A stretch of 64,000 bases of DNA. Origin: an uncultured bacterium (GTDB lineage Bacteria > Verrucomicrobiota > Lentisphaeria > Victivallales > UBA1829). The DNA is taken from NCBI GenBank assembly GCA_902778895.1, contig CACYZF010000001.1:124001-188000 (forward strand), in the 5' to 3' direction. The notes under the pieces are model-generated. The model saw only the letters and a list, made by a program, of their open reading frames with translations, was not told where the DNA came from and made no database searches. Of this stretch, positions 1 through 11,669 are shown in pieces (positions within the stretch are counted from its first letter, which is position 1; the number at the start of each line of letters is the position of its first letter). A program made the position numbers and the translations under genes.

Positions 1-429
1 CAGAAACGTCTTCTCGCCCAGCGTGAATACGCCCTGGCGGACGAGGCGGCTTCCCAGCTCGCTCTGAAGGCCCTGGATCTGAAGAGCGCCTCCGAGATCG
101 AAGAACTCGTGAAGTCCCTGAAGGGCACCTGGCACGCCGAGGCCACGCGGACCCGTTTCGAGATCGAGGCTAATCCCTATCTGCCGTGCACGAACGAGAT
201 CCTCACCACTGACGTCGGCAGGCTTTCTTCCCCGGACAAGACGTTCGGTGACCCCGCGTTCATCTTCGTGACCGCGCACACGCCCGCCACGGCGGAAGAG
301 ATTGAAGAAAAGAAAGAGACGCTCCTCCGCGAGCTGAAATACCGCAAGCAGGAAGTCGTGAGCCGCGGCCTTCAGGGCTGGGTCGTCGAATCCGCCACGG
401 TCGTCAACCGCGGCCGGAACCGGGAATAA
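1..429 (+). CDS. C-terminal fragment of a probable PpiD/SurA-like periplasmic foldase
   Basis: The reading frame is open from the first base and ends at TAA 427-429, so the gene begins outside the window. The visible part is about 142 residues, mostly charged and helical (Ala/Glu/Lys/Arg-rich). It includes a segment reading FGDPAFIFV followed by a long Glu/Lys helix and a short WVV-containing tail. That resembles the C-terminal end of PpiD/SurA-type peptidyl-prolyl isomerase chaperones, where a parvulin domain is followed by helices. No parvulin domain is visible in this fragment, so the assignment is by style only. It could be another periplasmic coiled-coil protein. ispF follows after 42 bases on the same strand. 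Confidence 0.4.
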   Translation, partial: QKRLLAQREYALADEAASQLALKALDLKSASEIEELVKSLKGTWHAEATRTRFEIEANPYLPCTNEILTTDVGRLSSPDKTFGDPAFIFVTAHTPATAEEIEEKKETLLRELKYRKQEVVSRGLQGWVVESATVVNRGRNRE

Positions 430-471
430 TCCAACATCGTTTTCCGCAGCAGCAAAGGAGACACGGATCCC

Positions 472-963
472 ATGAAAGACATGCGAATCGGAATCGGCTA
501 CGACGTTCACCGTATGGCGCCGGAACGCGATTTGATGCTCTGCACCTGCCATATCCCGAACGAGACCGGACTCGATGGACACAGCGACGCCGACGCCCCT
601 GTCCACGCCCTGATCGACGCGCTGTTCGGCGCGCTCGCGCTCGGCGATATCGGGCAGCATTACCCGGACGACGATCCGCAGTACCTCGGCGCATCCGGCG
701 AATTTCTGCTCAGAAAGACGCTTGCCCTGCCTGAATTTCAAGGATGGCGGATCGGCAACGCCGACATCACGATCATCGCGCAGAAACCGAAACTCGCCCC
801 GTATGTCCCGAAGATGAGGGAAGCCCTGGCCGAGGTTCTCGGTATTGGCGCCGACCATGTCTCCATCAAAGCGAAAACCGCCGAGGGACTGGATTCCGTC
901 GGACATTGCCAGGCAATCGAGGCACATGCCGCCGTGATCCTCTTCCCAAAGGAAGAAGACTGA
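472..963 (+). CDS. ispF: 2-C-methyl-D-erythritol 2,4-cyclodiphosphate synthase
   Basis: The 163-residue product matches IspF in length and motifs. It has the N-terminal G-YDVHR metal-binding segment (Asp11 and His13), then GLDGHSDAD, HALIDALFGALALGDIG and a C-terminal KAKTAEGLDSVG stretch. IspF converts CDP-methylerythritol 2-phosphate to the cyclic diphosphate in the cytosolic MEP isoprenoid pathway, as a trimer with one metal site per subunit. ATG 472 is preceded by AAAGGAG; ATG 481 is an alternative start nine bases inside. The rRNA methyltransferase gene follows after 20 bases, so the two may be co-transcribed. Confidence 0.95.
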   Translation: MKDMRIGIGYDVHRMAPERDLMLCTCHIPNETGLDGHSDADAPVHALIDALFGALALGDIGQHYPDDDPQYLGASGEFLLRKTLALPEFQGWRIGNADITIIAQKPKLAPYVPKMREALAEVLGIGADHVSIKAKTAEGLDSVGHCQAIEAHAAVILFPKEED

Positions 964-983
964 TACAGGAAAGGGCCGCCGTT

Positions 984-2252
984 ATGCTCGAAGGATTGGC
1001 CGGAAATAAGCTGAAGACGCTGGCGATGGCGTGTCTTGACGTGATTCGTCTCGTCTGGCAGGACCTTGAGGAAAAAGGCCTGCCGGCGGACAAGTTCCTG
1101 GCCGATTTCTTCCGCGCCAACCACAAATACGGCTCGCGCGACAGACACGCCATCACGAGCAGCGTTTTCGCGTTCTTCCGCTGGAAAGGCTGCCTCGAAA
1201 AGCTTTTTGAGATCGACCGGGAGAATATCCCCGGGCCCGCGCTCTCCGCGGCGCTCGCCGCCGACGATCCGTCCTGCCCCGTGTTCCCGTTCTGGTGCGA
1301 CGTGGCGCCGGACGTGCTGGCCGCGATGAAGGATCCCTTCGAACGCATCCGCACGGTCACAAATACCGATTTGGATATGGACGTGTACGATCTGGTTCCC
1401 GAGTGGATGCTCGATGAAGTGCCGGAGGCAAGCCGACAGGCGTGGCTCGACGGCCTCACATCCCATTCCCCGCTGTGGCTCCGGGCGCAGAACATCACGG
1501 CGACCGAACTCATCCGCCGCCTGGAAGCGCAGGATATCCATGCCGAACGCGGCTCCGAGGTGCTTGTGGATGCCGTGCGCGTGAAGACGCCGCATGCTCA
1601 CCCGGACCAGGTGAAGAATCTGATCGGCAATTTCGAGGTGCAGGATTATTCGTCCCAGTGCATCGTATGGCCCGCCGACCCCCTGCCGAAGGAAAAGTGG
1701 TGGGACTGCTGCTGCGGCGCGGGCGGCAAGACGCTTCAGCTTGCGGCTGTCGGCGGAAAAAAGGTTCAGATTTACGCTTCGGATATCCGTCAGGATGTGC
1801 TGGCGCAGCTGAAAAAACGTATGCTCGCGGCGAAATTCCGCAACATCATCATCACGACTCCGCTCGGCGGTGCGCTCGACGAATACGACGGCGTACTGGT
1901 CGATGCGCCGTGTTCCGCCTCGGGACGCTGGCGCCGCAATCCCGAAATGCGCTGGATTTTCAAGCAGGAAGATTTGCCGAAGCTGACCAAGACGCAGTTC
2001 GCGATCCTGGACAAGGCAGCAAACACCGTCCGCCCCGGCGGCAAGCTCGTTTACGGCACGTGTTCCGTCTTCGACGTCGAGAACATGGGCGTGGTGAAGC
2101 GCTTCCTTCAGGCGCGCCCCGATTTCAAGCTCAAACCGTTCAAGAATCCGCACGACGGATCCAGGACCGACGGCACGCTCACGACTCTGCCCTGCCATGC
2201 CGACTGCGACAGCTCCTTCACCGCGCTCTTTGTCCGCAACGGTGGTAAATGA
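984..2252 (+). CDS. RsmB/NSUN-type rRNA (cytosine-C5)-methyltransferase
   Basis: The product has 422 residues from ATG 984, which follows AGGAAAGG at suitable spacing; the open frame extends further upstream only through ispF. An N-terminal helical NusB-like part is followed by a Rossmann methyltransferase domain. That domain has CCCGAGGKT (SAM loop), VDAPCSASGRW with the first catalytic Cys near residue 310, and GTCS with the second near residue 360. The paired Pro-Cys and Thr-Cys motifs define RNA m5C methyltransferases of the RsmB/RsmF/NSUN family. The likely substrate is 16S rRNA, though the exact position cannot be told from sequence. The stop codon overlaps the next start as ATGA, indicating translational coupling to the TatD-like gene. 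Confidence 0.9.
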   Translation: MLEGLAGNKLKTLAMACLDVIRLVWQDLEEKGLPADKFLADFFRANHKYGSRDRHAITSSVFAFFRWKGCLEKLFEIDRENIPGPALSAALAADDPSCPVFPFWCDVAPDVLAAMKDPFERIRTVTNTDLDMDVYDLVPEWMLDEVPEASRQAWLDGLTSHSPLWLRAQNITATELIRRLEAQDIHAERGSEVLVDAVRVKTPHAHPDQVKNLIGNFEVQDYSSQCIVWPADPLPKEKWWDCCCGAGGKTLQLAAVGGKKVQIYASDIRQDVLAQLKKRMLAAKFRNIIITTPLGGALDEYDGVLVDAPCSASGRWRRNPEMRWIFKQEDLPKLTKTQFAILDKAANTVRPGGKLVYGTCSVFDVENMGVVKRFLQARPDFKLKPFKNPHDGSRTDGTLTTLPCHADCDSSFTALFVRNGGK

Positions 2253-2932
2253 GCCCGGCTTCTTCGACTGGCCCGAATGCTCCGGACGCGCACGCGCACG
2301 GCGTCCCCGGCGAAAACGATGAAGTGTTCCGCCTGTGGAACATCGGCGATCCTGCGTCTCCCGTATCCGAAAACTGCTTTTTTTCCGCCGGAATCCATCC
2401 ATGGGACGCCGGGAAATATGAGCTCGCTGCGTTTGTTCCTCTGTTCGATTCTCCGCGCTGTCTGGCGATCGGCGAATGCGGCCTGGACCGCACCGCGGAT
2501 GCCGCTCTGCCGCTTCAGATGAAGGTGTTCGAGGCGCAGATCGTGGAAGCCGTCCGGCGTGGCAAGCCGCTGGTGATCCATTGCGTGCGGTGTTTCCCCG
2601 AACTCCTCCGCCTCAAAGCCGCGCAGAATGACGATGCGCCCGCCTGGGTGATCCACGGGTTCCGCGGGACGAAACGCAAGGCGTTCGACCTGCTGGACGC
2701 CGGCTGCGTGCTGTCGTTCGGCGCGGGGCTGCTCCGCGACGCCGGAAACATGGAGTATTTCGCGGAGATCCCGCCCGACCGCATCCTGATCGAGACGGAC
2801 GAGTCGCCGGAACTGTTCGGCCGGATTCTGGCCGAGGCCGCCGCCATGCATCTGCTCTCGCCGTCCGAGTTCGCCTCAATCGTTCGCACCAACTTCAAAA
2901 GGATATTCCGCCATGACCCCGTCCGAACTTGA
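2249..2932 (+). CDS. TatD-family metal-dependent hydrolase
   Basis: The 227-residue protein has an amidohydrolase-type TIM barrel pattern. It shows an N-terminal DAHAH metal motif, then SAGIHPWD, AIGECGLD (metal ligand Glu), LVIHCVR and a final LIETDESP containing the catalytic Asp. The order and spacing fit TatD-like 3'-5' DNA exonucleases/deoxyribonucleases. At 227 residues it is somewhat shorter than the roughly 260 usual for TatD, as in the YcfH/YjjV-like branch. It overlaps the upstream methyltransferase by ATGA and the downstream tcdA by 20 bases, so three genes form one tight operon. The physiological substrate is unknown. Confidence 0.88.
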   Translation: MSPASSTGPNAPDAHAHGVPGENDEVFRLWNIGDPASPVSENCFFSAGIHPWDAGKYELAAFVPLFDSPRCLAIGECGLDRTADAALPLQMKVFEAQIVEAVRRGKPLVIHCVRCFPELLRLKAAQNDDAPAWVIHGFRGTKRKAFDLLDAGCVLSFGAGLLRDAGNMEYFAEIPPDRILIETDESPELFGRILAEAAAMHLLSPSEFASIVRTNFKRIFRHDPVRT

Positions 2933-3638
2933 TCCCGCCCCGGAATGGCTGGGGCGCATGCTCGCGCTCGAAGATGCCGCGATTGTCGAAAGAATGCGGC
3001 GTTCGCAGGTGCTGTGCGTCGGCCTGGGCGGGGTAGGGGGACTTGCCGCAGAACTTGTCGCTCGGCTTGGTGTCGGCGCGATGACGATCGTGGACGGCGA
3101 TGTGGTGGAAGCGACCAATATCAACCGTCAGATTCCCGCGCTTACAAGCACGCTCGGGCAATCGAAAACCGTTGTCATGGCCGACCGCCTCATGGATATC
3201 AATCCCAAGCTCAAACTGACCGTGATGGAGCGTTTTCTGTCGCCGGAGGACATGCCCGGCGTGCTCAATACCGGACGCTATACCTGCGTGCTGGACGCCA
3301 TCGACTCCGTACCGTCGAAGATCGCGCTTCTCGCCGAGTGCATCCGGCGCGGCATCCCCGTGGTCAGCGCCATGGGCGCGGGACTTCGTACCGATCCCGG
3401 AGCGATCCGTTGCGGCGATATCTCGGAAACGAGTGTCTGTCCGCTCGCGAAACTCGTCCGGAAGGGGCTCCGCGACCTCGGATTCGAACACGGCGTGACG
3501 GCTGTGTACTCCACGGAGACGCCGCGCAAGCCGAAGCTCGACGAGGCGGGCCGCCCGCTGATTGGGACGGTCTCGTTCATGCCCGCGGCGTTCGCCGTGC
3601 AGTGTGCGGCGGCGGTCTACCGGATTCTGAGCCGGTGA
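2913..3638 (+). CDS. tcdA: tRNA threonylcarbamoyladenosine dehydratase (ThiF/E1-like)
   Basis: The 241-residue protein has the ThiF/MoeB/E1 fold signature. It contains CVGLGGVGG for nucleotide binding, then VDGDVVEATNINRQ, then the adenylate-handling segment around LDAID. The C-terminal region with GDISETSVCPLAK and YSTETPRKP is typical of TcdA/CsdL rather than MoeB. TcdA uses ATP to cyclise the threonylcarbamoyl group of t6A37 in tRNAs reading ANN codons. The gene overlaps the TatD gene by 20 bases. A short hairpin and a promoter for the next gene lie downstream. Confidence 0.9.
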   Translation: MTPSELDPAPEWLGRMLALEDAAIVERMRRSQVLCVGLGGVGGLAAELVARLGVGAMTIVDGDVVEATNINRQIPALTSTLGQSKTVVMADRLMDINPKLKLTVMERFLSPEDMPGVLNTGRYTCVLDAIDSVPSKIALLAECIRRGIPVVSAMGAGLRTDPGAIRCGDISETSVCPLAKLVRKGLRDLGFEHGVTAVYSTETPRKPKLDEAGRPLIGTVSFMPAAFAVQCAAAVYRILSR

Positions 3639-3658
3639 TCCCTCTCTTTGTTTTCTGA

Positions 3659-3680
3659 GTTCCTTTAATGGTTAAGGAAC
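3659..3680 (+). terminator. Hairpin after tcdA, weak terminator candidate
   Basis: GTTCCTTTAA and TTAAGGAAC form a 9-bp stem with one bulge and a three-base loop, 20 bases after the tcdA stop. The following sequence has only a short T run, so intrinsic termination is plausible but not certain. Confidence 0.4.
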
Positions 3681-3742
3681 GTGTTTTCACGCGGGAAGCG
3701 CGGATTCATATAGAAAAAAACGGAAAAAGACGGAAAACCGGA

Positions 3743-3770
3743 TTGATTTTTCCGGAAACACTGCTATGTT
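3743..3770 (+). promoter_or_regulatory. Promoter candidate for the beta-galactosidase gene
   Basis: TTGATT (3743-3748) and TATGTT (3765-3770) are spaced by 16 bases, 67 bases before the beta-galactosidase ATG. The same TTGA[CT]T...TA-box arrangement occurs before the GH51 and GH43 genes of this window, which supports a shared housekeeping promoter type. Confidence 0.5.
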
Positions 3771-3818
3771 TCAGGTAGATAGTATTCGGCTTCACCTCAA
3801 CAACTTCATTAACCATAA

Positions 3819-7148
<3,330 letters not shown>

Positions 7149-7184
7149 GGTCGGAAGGCCGATTCCCGAAAACAGGGAACCATC

Positions 7185-7220
7185 GCCCGGTACGTGATTA
7201 TTCATGTGCCGGGCTTTTTT
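7185..7220 (+). terminator. Rho-independent terminator of the beta-galactosidase gene
   Basis: GCCCGGTAC and GTGCCGGGC form a 9-bp GC-rich stem around a 12-base loop, immediately followed by six T residues. It lies 37 bases after the stop codon. Confidence 0.9.
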
Positions 7221-7539
7221 GTCTCTTGAGGGCAGGGGCAGGGGGCGAGAATCGCAATAATAGGTCTTATCGGTCCCATACGACCTATGAGGAGAAATCA
7301 AAAGACTCATTGTTTCTCGCGTCTCGCGGTGAGGTAAATCAGCCCTATTCGCCCCATTCATAACCTCAGCCGTTCGCGGCTCGCGGTAATAAAAAAGACT
7401 GTCGAGCGTAAGCGAGGCTACCGAGGCGGCGAAGTCGCCCCCAGCGAAGCGTGACGCAACGCGTCTTGTTTCGGGCGCTCACAAGGAATCCTGTTTTAGT
7501 ACGAAGGATTGAGCGTGAGCCGAAGAAAAACTTGAACCG
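7221..7539. other. Intergenic stretch between convergent genes
   Basis: No gene is supported in these 319 bases. The stretch contains short direct and inverted fragments such as GCGGCGAAGTCGCC and CGTGACGCAACGCG but no clear hairpin with a T run. The beta-galactosidase terminator is just upstream, and the stop of the minus-strand lipoprotein gene is at the right edge. Confidence 0.5.
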
Positions 7540-8742
7540 TTAATGGCGGGGCTCGTTATCGATCAGACGTATTTCGTAATAGGGATCAGGATAGACGTTA
7601 TTGAAGAAATATGCCAGGACGGCAAAGACCGAATAACGGTGATAGGGATCCCCGATGCCCCGACGATTGGGGAACCATCCAAGATCGTCAACATTCGGGT
7701 TGTATGTCGTTTCCGTGACCTCTTTTATCGTATAGCCATTTTCCTTCAGGAGCCTTTCAACGATCTGTAAGTTTTCCGTGTTATCCTTGTACTGGTTGAT
7801 TACGCGAAGCTTTTTGTCCTGAATGTGATAGATGAAAAGCACGTTATGGAACCGGTCCAGCATCCAGAAGATGCGGTATTTCCAGCGTTTCAGATCCGTA
7901 TTCAGAACCGTCGTGAAGAAAAACTCCCGGTCCAGCAAAGACTTCAACTGCATTTCCGAGGGAACATTGTGCCCGGCATCCTCAAATGAAATACAAATAT
8001 CGCGCACCTCGTTATTGGTCCACGTTCCGTAATTGATCCATCCGTCAGGCGGAGTAGTGATGGATGATTCATCCCGACTCAAACAGAATACTCTGTCTGC
8101 GGAAAAACCTCCATCTTCAAGCTTGCGGACGATTTCTTCATTGCATTTTTTTATCTCTCCTTCATCCGGGCGCATGAGCCCCTTGTATTCGAACCATTTG
8201 TAGGATACGAACATGCAGCCGTCATCCGGATAAATGCTGAGGTCGACACGAGGAAGGGAACAGCAATCCGAATAATCTGCGTCAAACCCGTCCCGGGCAA
8301 TAAATTGGCCTTCCTCTTTAAATTCTTTTTCCAGCCGGATTTCCCTGTCTGCTCGTTTTCCCCGGAGAACGAATTCCAGGGACGGATCCGCAGCTTCTTC
8401 TCTGGCGACTCTCTTCACATAATCTTCATAGGGCTCGCCTCTTTCGATTGGGATTCCCCAATCTAAAAATACAGGTTCATAGAACATCGGTGCCAGAGGT
8501 TTCGCGACCTGAAGCGTCCGAGCGAGATTCTCTTCCGTTATTCTGGTTTCATCGGGGCGGGAGTAATCGATCCTGTAGACGATCTCCCCGTAGGAAAAGA
8601 CTTCGGATGACCGGCACCCGGAGACAGTCAGTATTAGCAGGGAAAATAGAAGGAACAGCCTCAGTTTGATGACGAGAGGTCCACGCGGCGCGTTGTCCTT
8701 CGATTGGGTGGATTCCGGCTCGTGTCTACTTGCGCGAAACAT
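7540..8742 (-). CDS. Lipoprotein of unknown function
   Basis: The 400-residue product begins at ATG 8742, which has AAGGA nine bases upstream; the longer frame runs back through the neighbouring acetyltransferase gene. Residues 25-44 are a hydrophobic stretch ending in LTVSGC, a lipobox-like sequence, preceded by an unusually long charged N-terminus of about 24 residues. The rest is soluble and rich in Asp/Glu/Tyr, with repeated aromatic-acidic patches. No family was recognised. The gene is immediately downstream of the GNAT gene (23 bases apart) on the same strand, so co-transcription is likely. GC content is a little lower than that of its neighbours. Confidence 0.7.
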   Translation of the reverse strand: MFRASRHEPESTQSKDNAPRGPLVIKLRLFLLFSLLILTVSGCRSSEVFSYGEIVYRIDYSRPDETRITEENLARTLQVAKPLAPMFYEPVFLDWGIPIERGEPYEDYVKRVAREEAADPSLEFVLRGKRADREIRLEKEFKEEGQFIARDGFDADYSDCCSLPRVDLSIYPDDGCMFVSYKWFEYKGLMRPDEGEIKKCNEEIVRKLEDGGFSADRVFCLSRDESSITTPPDGWINYGTWTNNEVRDICISFEDAGHNVPSEMQLKSLLDREFFFTTVLNTDLKRWKYRIFWMLDRFHNVLFIYHIQDKKLRVINQYKDNTENLQIVERLLKENGYTIKEVTETTYNPNVDDLGWFPNRRGIGDPYHRYSVFAVLAYFFNNVYPDPYYEIRLIDNEPRH

Positions 8743-8765
8743 GGCTGTTCCTTTTTTTGCAGTGG

Positions 8766-9371
8766 TCAGTGGAGCTGCGTCGGGAGGACGTGTTTTTCGC
8801 GCGGCGGGAACCAGATCTCGAACTGTTCGACTTCGACCGGGTCGATCTGGTAAGGATCGCTTTCCATATAGCGTCCGGCGAGGTCGGCGTCCGGATCGAA
8901 CCGGAGCAGCTGCAGCACGTCGTAGAAACTGCCGTCGCAGGCCGCGATGCCCGCATCCTGGCCGGGCGTGAACCCGAACCGTCCGTAGTAGGCGGGATCG
9001 CCGAAGATCACGATGCCGGGGTGCCCGGCGGCCTTCACGAGCGGGATCGTGTGCCGGATCAGGGCGGAGCCGATGCCGCATTTCTGAAGCGCGGGCGCGA
9101 CGCCGACCGGGCCGAGCGTCGGGATCGGGATGCGCGTGCCGTCCGGCTTCTCTATGGCGCACATGGCGTACCAGATGCCGCCGGCGGGCTGTTCGTCCAG
9201 CACGGCGATGAAGCTGAATTCCGGCAGAAACGACGGATCCTGACGGAGCTTGTGGATCAGGAGGTGTTCGCTCGCGCCGGGGCGGTAGACGTCCCAGAAC
9301 GCGTCGCGGATCAGGTTTTCCATGGCGGGATGGTCGGCGGGCTCTTCGGGACGGATGATGAGATTTGTCAT
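8766..9371 (-). CDS. GNAT-family N-acetyltransferase (YhbS-like)
   Basis: The 201-residue protein shows the GNAT core. Strand b4 reads PTLGPVGVAPALQKCGIGSALI, whose Q-x-x-G-I-G part binds the acetyl-CoA pyrophosphate. IVIFGDPAYYGRFGF follows, a stretch typical of the YhbS-like subgroup. Such enzymes acetylate small amines or protein N-termini; the acceptor here is unknown. The start MTNLIIRPEEPADHP is the usual GNAT N-terminus. The gene is followed after 23 bases by the orphan lipoprotein gene. Confidence 0.88.
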   Translation of the reverse strand: MTNLIIRPEEPADHPAMENLIRDAFWDVYRPGASEHLLIHKLRQDPSFLPEFSFIAVLDEQPAGGIWYAMCAIEKPDGTRIPIPTLGPVGVAPALQKCGIGSALIRHTIPLVKAAGHPGIVIFGDPAYYGRFGFTPGQDAGIAACDGSFYDVLQLLRFDPDADLAGRYMESDPYQIDPVEVEQFEIWFPPREKHVLPTQLH

Positions 9372-9492
9372 GGTGTGTTATGACCTTATTAAAAACTGGC
9401 CTGCCAAAACGTAAAACAAACTCAGCGCCGTACAGGTCCTGCACGGCGCGAAAGGTTCGTTTGAAGAAGAGATGAGCGTGACGAGCGCGAAA

Positions 9493-9711
9493 TCAGGCGC
9501 GTTCGACCACGATCTCGGGATCGACGGATTCCCGGAGGATGCGTTCGATACCGTCCTTGAGCGTCATCTGCGCGTGGGGGCAGGCGCCGCAAGCGCCGCG
9601 GAGACGGAGGAGGACGGTTTTGCCGGTGATGGAGACGACCTCAAGATCGCCGCCGTCGGCTTGGAGCATTCCCCGGAGTTCTTCAAGTTTTTCTCTGATT
9701 GCCTCTTCCAT
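9493..9711 (-). CDS. NifU C-terminal-domain Fe-S scaffold protein
   Basis: The 72-residue protein starts at ATG 9711, chosen because AAAGG sits at correct spacing and the family starts with a short Glu-rich helix (MEEAIREKL). It carries LQADGGDLEVV and RLRGACGACPHAQMTL, whose CxxC pair is the Fe-S cluster ligand set of the NifU_C/Nfu domain. These small stand-alone Nfu proteins hold or transfer [4Fe-4S] clusters in the cytosol. The length matches the family (about 70-75 residues). Confidence 0.92.
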   Translation of the reverse strand: MEEAIREKLEELRGMLQADGGDLEVVSITGKTVLLRLRGACGACPHAQMTLKDGIERILRESVDPEIVVERA

Positions 9712-10220
9712 AGTGTCTTGCCTTTCTTTGGGCGGATGCGCCCATTGCGTTGAGCCGCTGTGCGGCATTTGTAGTTAAAGCACGATATAAAGTAGCACGC
9801 GCGGGAGAAAATACAAATGGAAACCGGGACTTTTTGCAAAATAAAACGCAGCGTCGCGCGGCAGAGCCTCGGAAAAGGTGAAAAAATAATCGTGAAAACC
9901 GAATATACGGTAAAATGCTGTCACTTTATAACAATTTGATAAACAATGCAGAACAAGGATATTTCAGGGCGCTGTCATGAAATTTTCACAAAAAAAGCGG
10001 ATATCCGGCAATAAAACGCAAACGGGATGCGTTAATTGAGATGTAAGCGCTGCGGAAAACGCCAAGAAACGCTGCGGGAAAGAGTTACGAAGCGGGCGGG
10101 CGCTGGAAGTCCGCAGGATTCCCGAAGATCGCATGACGGCCATGCGGTCGAAAGCGGCAAACGGTTGAAACACCCCTATCCAAATAAACAACGCAAACTT
10201 TAACAATAAGGAGAACGACT
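9712..10220. other. Divergent intergenic region before the Gly-rich lipoprotein
   Basis: No gene is supported in these 509 bases. A promoter-like pair on the plus strand, TTGATA (9936-9941) and GATATT (9958-9963) with a 16-base spacer, would leave a leader of about 250 bases before the Gly-rich gene. AAGGAGA at 10208-10214 is the ribosome binding site of that gene. The AT-rich 9790-9990 segment probably also holds the promoter of the minus-strand NifU-like gene. Confidence 0.4.
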
Positions 10221-11426
10221 ATGAAAAACCTCAATGCGATCATGATTCTCGCCACGGTTGCCGGAATGGCGACTCTCACCGCCTGTTCCAGCGCGAAAGC
10301 TGAACAGGTTGCAGACACGAACGAAACGGCTGTCCCGGCTGAAACGACGGCCGCGACTCCGATCCCCGGCCCCGGCCCCGGTTTCGGCGGTCCCGGCATG
10401 ATGGGCCCCGGCATGGGCGGCGGCTTCGGCGGCGGCATGGGCATGGGGCCCGGCGCAGGCATGGGCGGCTTCGGCGGCGGCATGGGCATGGGGCCCGGCG
10501 CAGGCATGGGCGGCTTTGGCGGCGGTATGGGCATGGGCCCGGGCGCCGGTATGGGCGGCTTCGGCGGCGGTATGGGCATGGGCCCGGGCGCCGGTATGGG
10601 CGGCTTCGGTGCCGGCCCGCAGGGTGGCTTCGGTGGCGGCTTCGGTCCTGCTCCTGAAGGCGGCTTCGGCGGCGGCTTCGGTGCCGGTCCGCAGGGTGGC
10701 TTTGGCGGCGGTATGGGCATGGGCCCGGGCGCCGGTATGGGCGGCTTCGGCGGCCCGAACGCCACGACTCCGGACGGACAACCCCGCGTGAGACGCGAAG
10801 GCGCACGTCAGCCCCGTCGTGAAGGCGGCGCTGTCGGCGGTCCTGCTGCCGGTGGTCCCTCTGCCGGTGGTCCCGGCGCAGGTGCCGGATTTGGCGCTGG
10901 TGCGGTTCCGCAGGGTGGCTTTGGTGCCGGATTTGGTGCTGGTGTCGGTCCGCAGGGCGGCTTCGGCGGCCCGAACGCCACGACTCCGGACGGACAGCCC
11001 CGCGTGAGACGCGAAGGCGGCCGTCTGAACCGTGAAGGCGGCGCTGCCGGCGGTCCTGCTGCCGGTGGTCCCTCTGCCGGTGGTCCCGGCTTCGGTGCCG
11101 GATTTGGCGCTGGTGCGGTTCCGCAGGGTGGCTTCGGTGCCGGATTTGGCGCTGGTGTCGGTCCGCAGGGCGGCTTCGGCGGTGGCTTCGGCGGTGCTGC
11201 CGGCGGTGCCGGTATGGGCGGCGCGACCCGTCAGGGCGGCTTCGGCGGCGGTGCCGCGGGCGGCTTCGGCGGACAGGGCGCGAGACAGCGTCGCGGTGCC
11301 ACGGGTGCAGCCGGTACGACTCCGGCCGCGTCGGCCCGTCCGGGCGCCGGCGCGAATGCCCAGTATGATACCGGTGCGAGCAACATCCGTCCGTTCGACG
11401 ACGAAGATCTCTTCGTGGAAGATTGA
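10221..11426 (+). CDS. Gly-rich repeat lipoprotein with RPFDDEDLFVED C-terminus
   Basis: The 401-residue protein starts with a lipoprotein signal (hydrophobic 6-20, lipobox LTAC with Cys near residue 22). It continues with imperfect Gly-rich repeats: four units of GGGMGMGPGAGMGGF, then GAGPQGGFGGGFG-type units. Two copies of a basic segment reading GGPNATTPDGQPRVRREG and related basic linkers interrupt them. The last residues, RPFDDEDLFVED, recur at the end of another exported Gly-rich protein at 20982-21434. The repeats suggest a flexible, low-complexity envelope protein; no enzymatic domain is visible. DNA repeats mirror the protein repeats, so copy number may vary. SD AAGGAGA and a strong terminator frame it as a single-gene unit. 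Confidence 0.75.
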   Translation: MKNLNAIMILATVAGMATLTACSSAKAEQVADTNETAVPAETTAATPIPGPGPGFGGPGMMGPGMGGGFGGGMGMGPGAGMGGFGGGMGMGPGAGMGGFGGGMGMGPGAGMGGFGGGMGMGPGAGMGGFGAGPQGGFGGGFGPAPEGGFGGGFGAGPQGGFGGGMGMGPGAGMGGFGGPNATTPDGQPRVRREGARQPRREGGAVGGPAAGGPSAGGPGAGAGFGAGAVPQGGFGAGFGAGVGPQGGFGGPNATTPDGQPRVRREGGRLNREGGAAGGPAAGGPSAGGPGFGAGFGAGAVPQGGFGAGFGAGVGPQGGFGGGFGGAAGGAGMGGATRQGGFGGGAAGGFGGQGARQRRGATGAAGTTPAASARPGAGANAQYDTGASNIRPFDDEDLFVED

Positions 11427-11461
11427 GCAGACAGATTCCTTCTGAAAAGAACTTGATTGTG

Positions 11462-11504
11462 TGGGGCGTCGGTCCAGGGGGTGGACGGGCGTCCCGCCTT
11501 TTTT
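11462..11504 (+). terminator. Terminator of the Gly-rich lipoprotein gene
   Basis: GGGGCG pairs with CGTCCC, and inner GGTCCA pairs with TGGAC, around a G-rich loop; the stem is followed by CGCC and seven T residues. A near-identical sequence terminates the other Gly-rich gene (20904-20944, minus strand). Confidence 0.8.
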
Positions 11505-11669
11505 TGTCCACTGCAAGCGGTCACCGCAAGCGGTGCTGAAATAGTGCGCGGCTTTCGCTCGCGCACGAGATAAAAAAGCGCCGGAGCATCAGCCCGGCGC
11601 TGTATCAGTGTAGGACTTGTCCTCCGTGCCCGAGCGTAGCCGGGCACTACTGCAGTGGAGGGCTTTCCC

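Noticed and set aside
738..2402. A 554-codon minus-strand frame
   Set aside because: Antisense of ispF, the rRNA methyltransferase and the TatD gene, all with strong motifs.
10200..11516. Two minus-strand frames of about 410-440 codons opposite the Gly-rich lipoprotein
   Set aside because: They are Ala/Thr/Arg-rich translations of the GGC repeats; the plus-strand frame has a signal peptide, SD and terminator.
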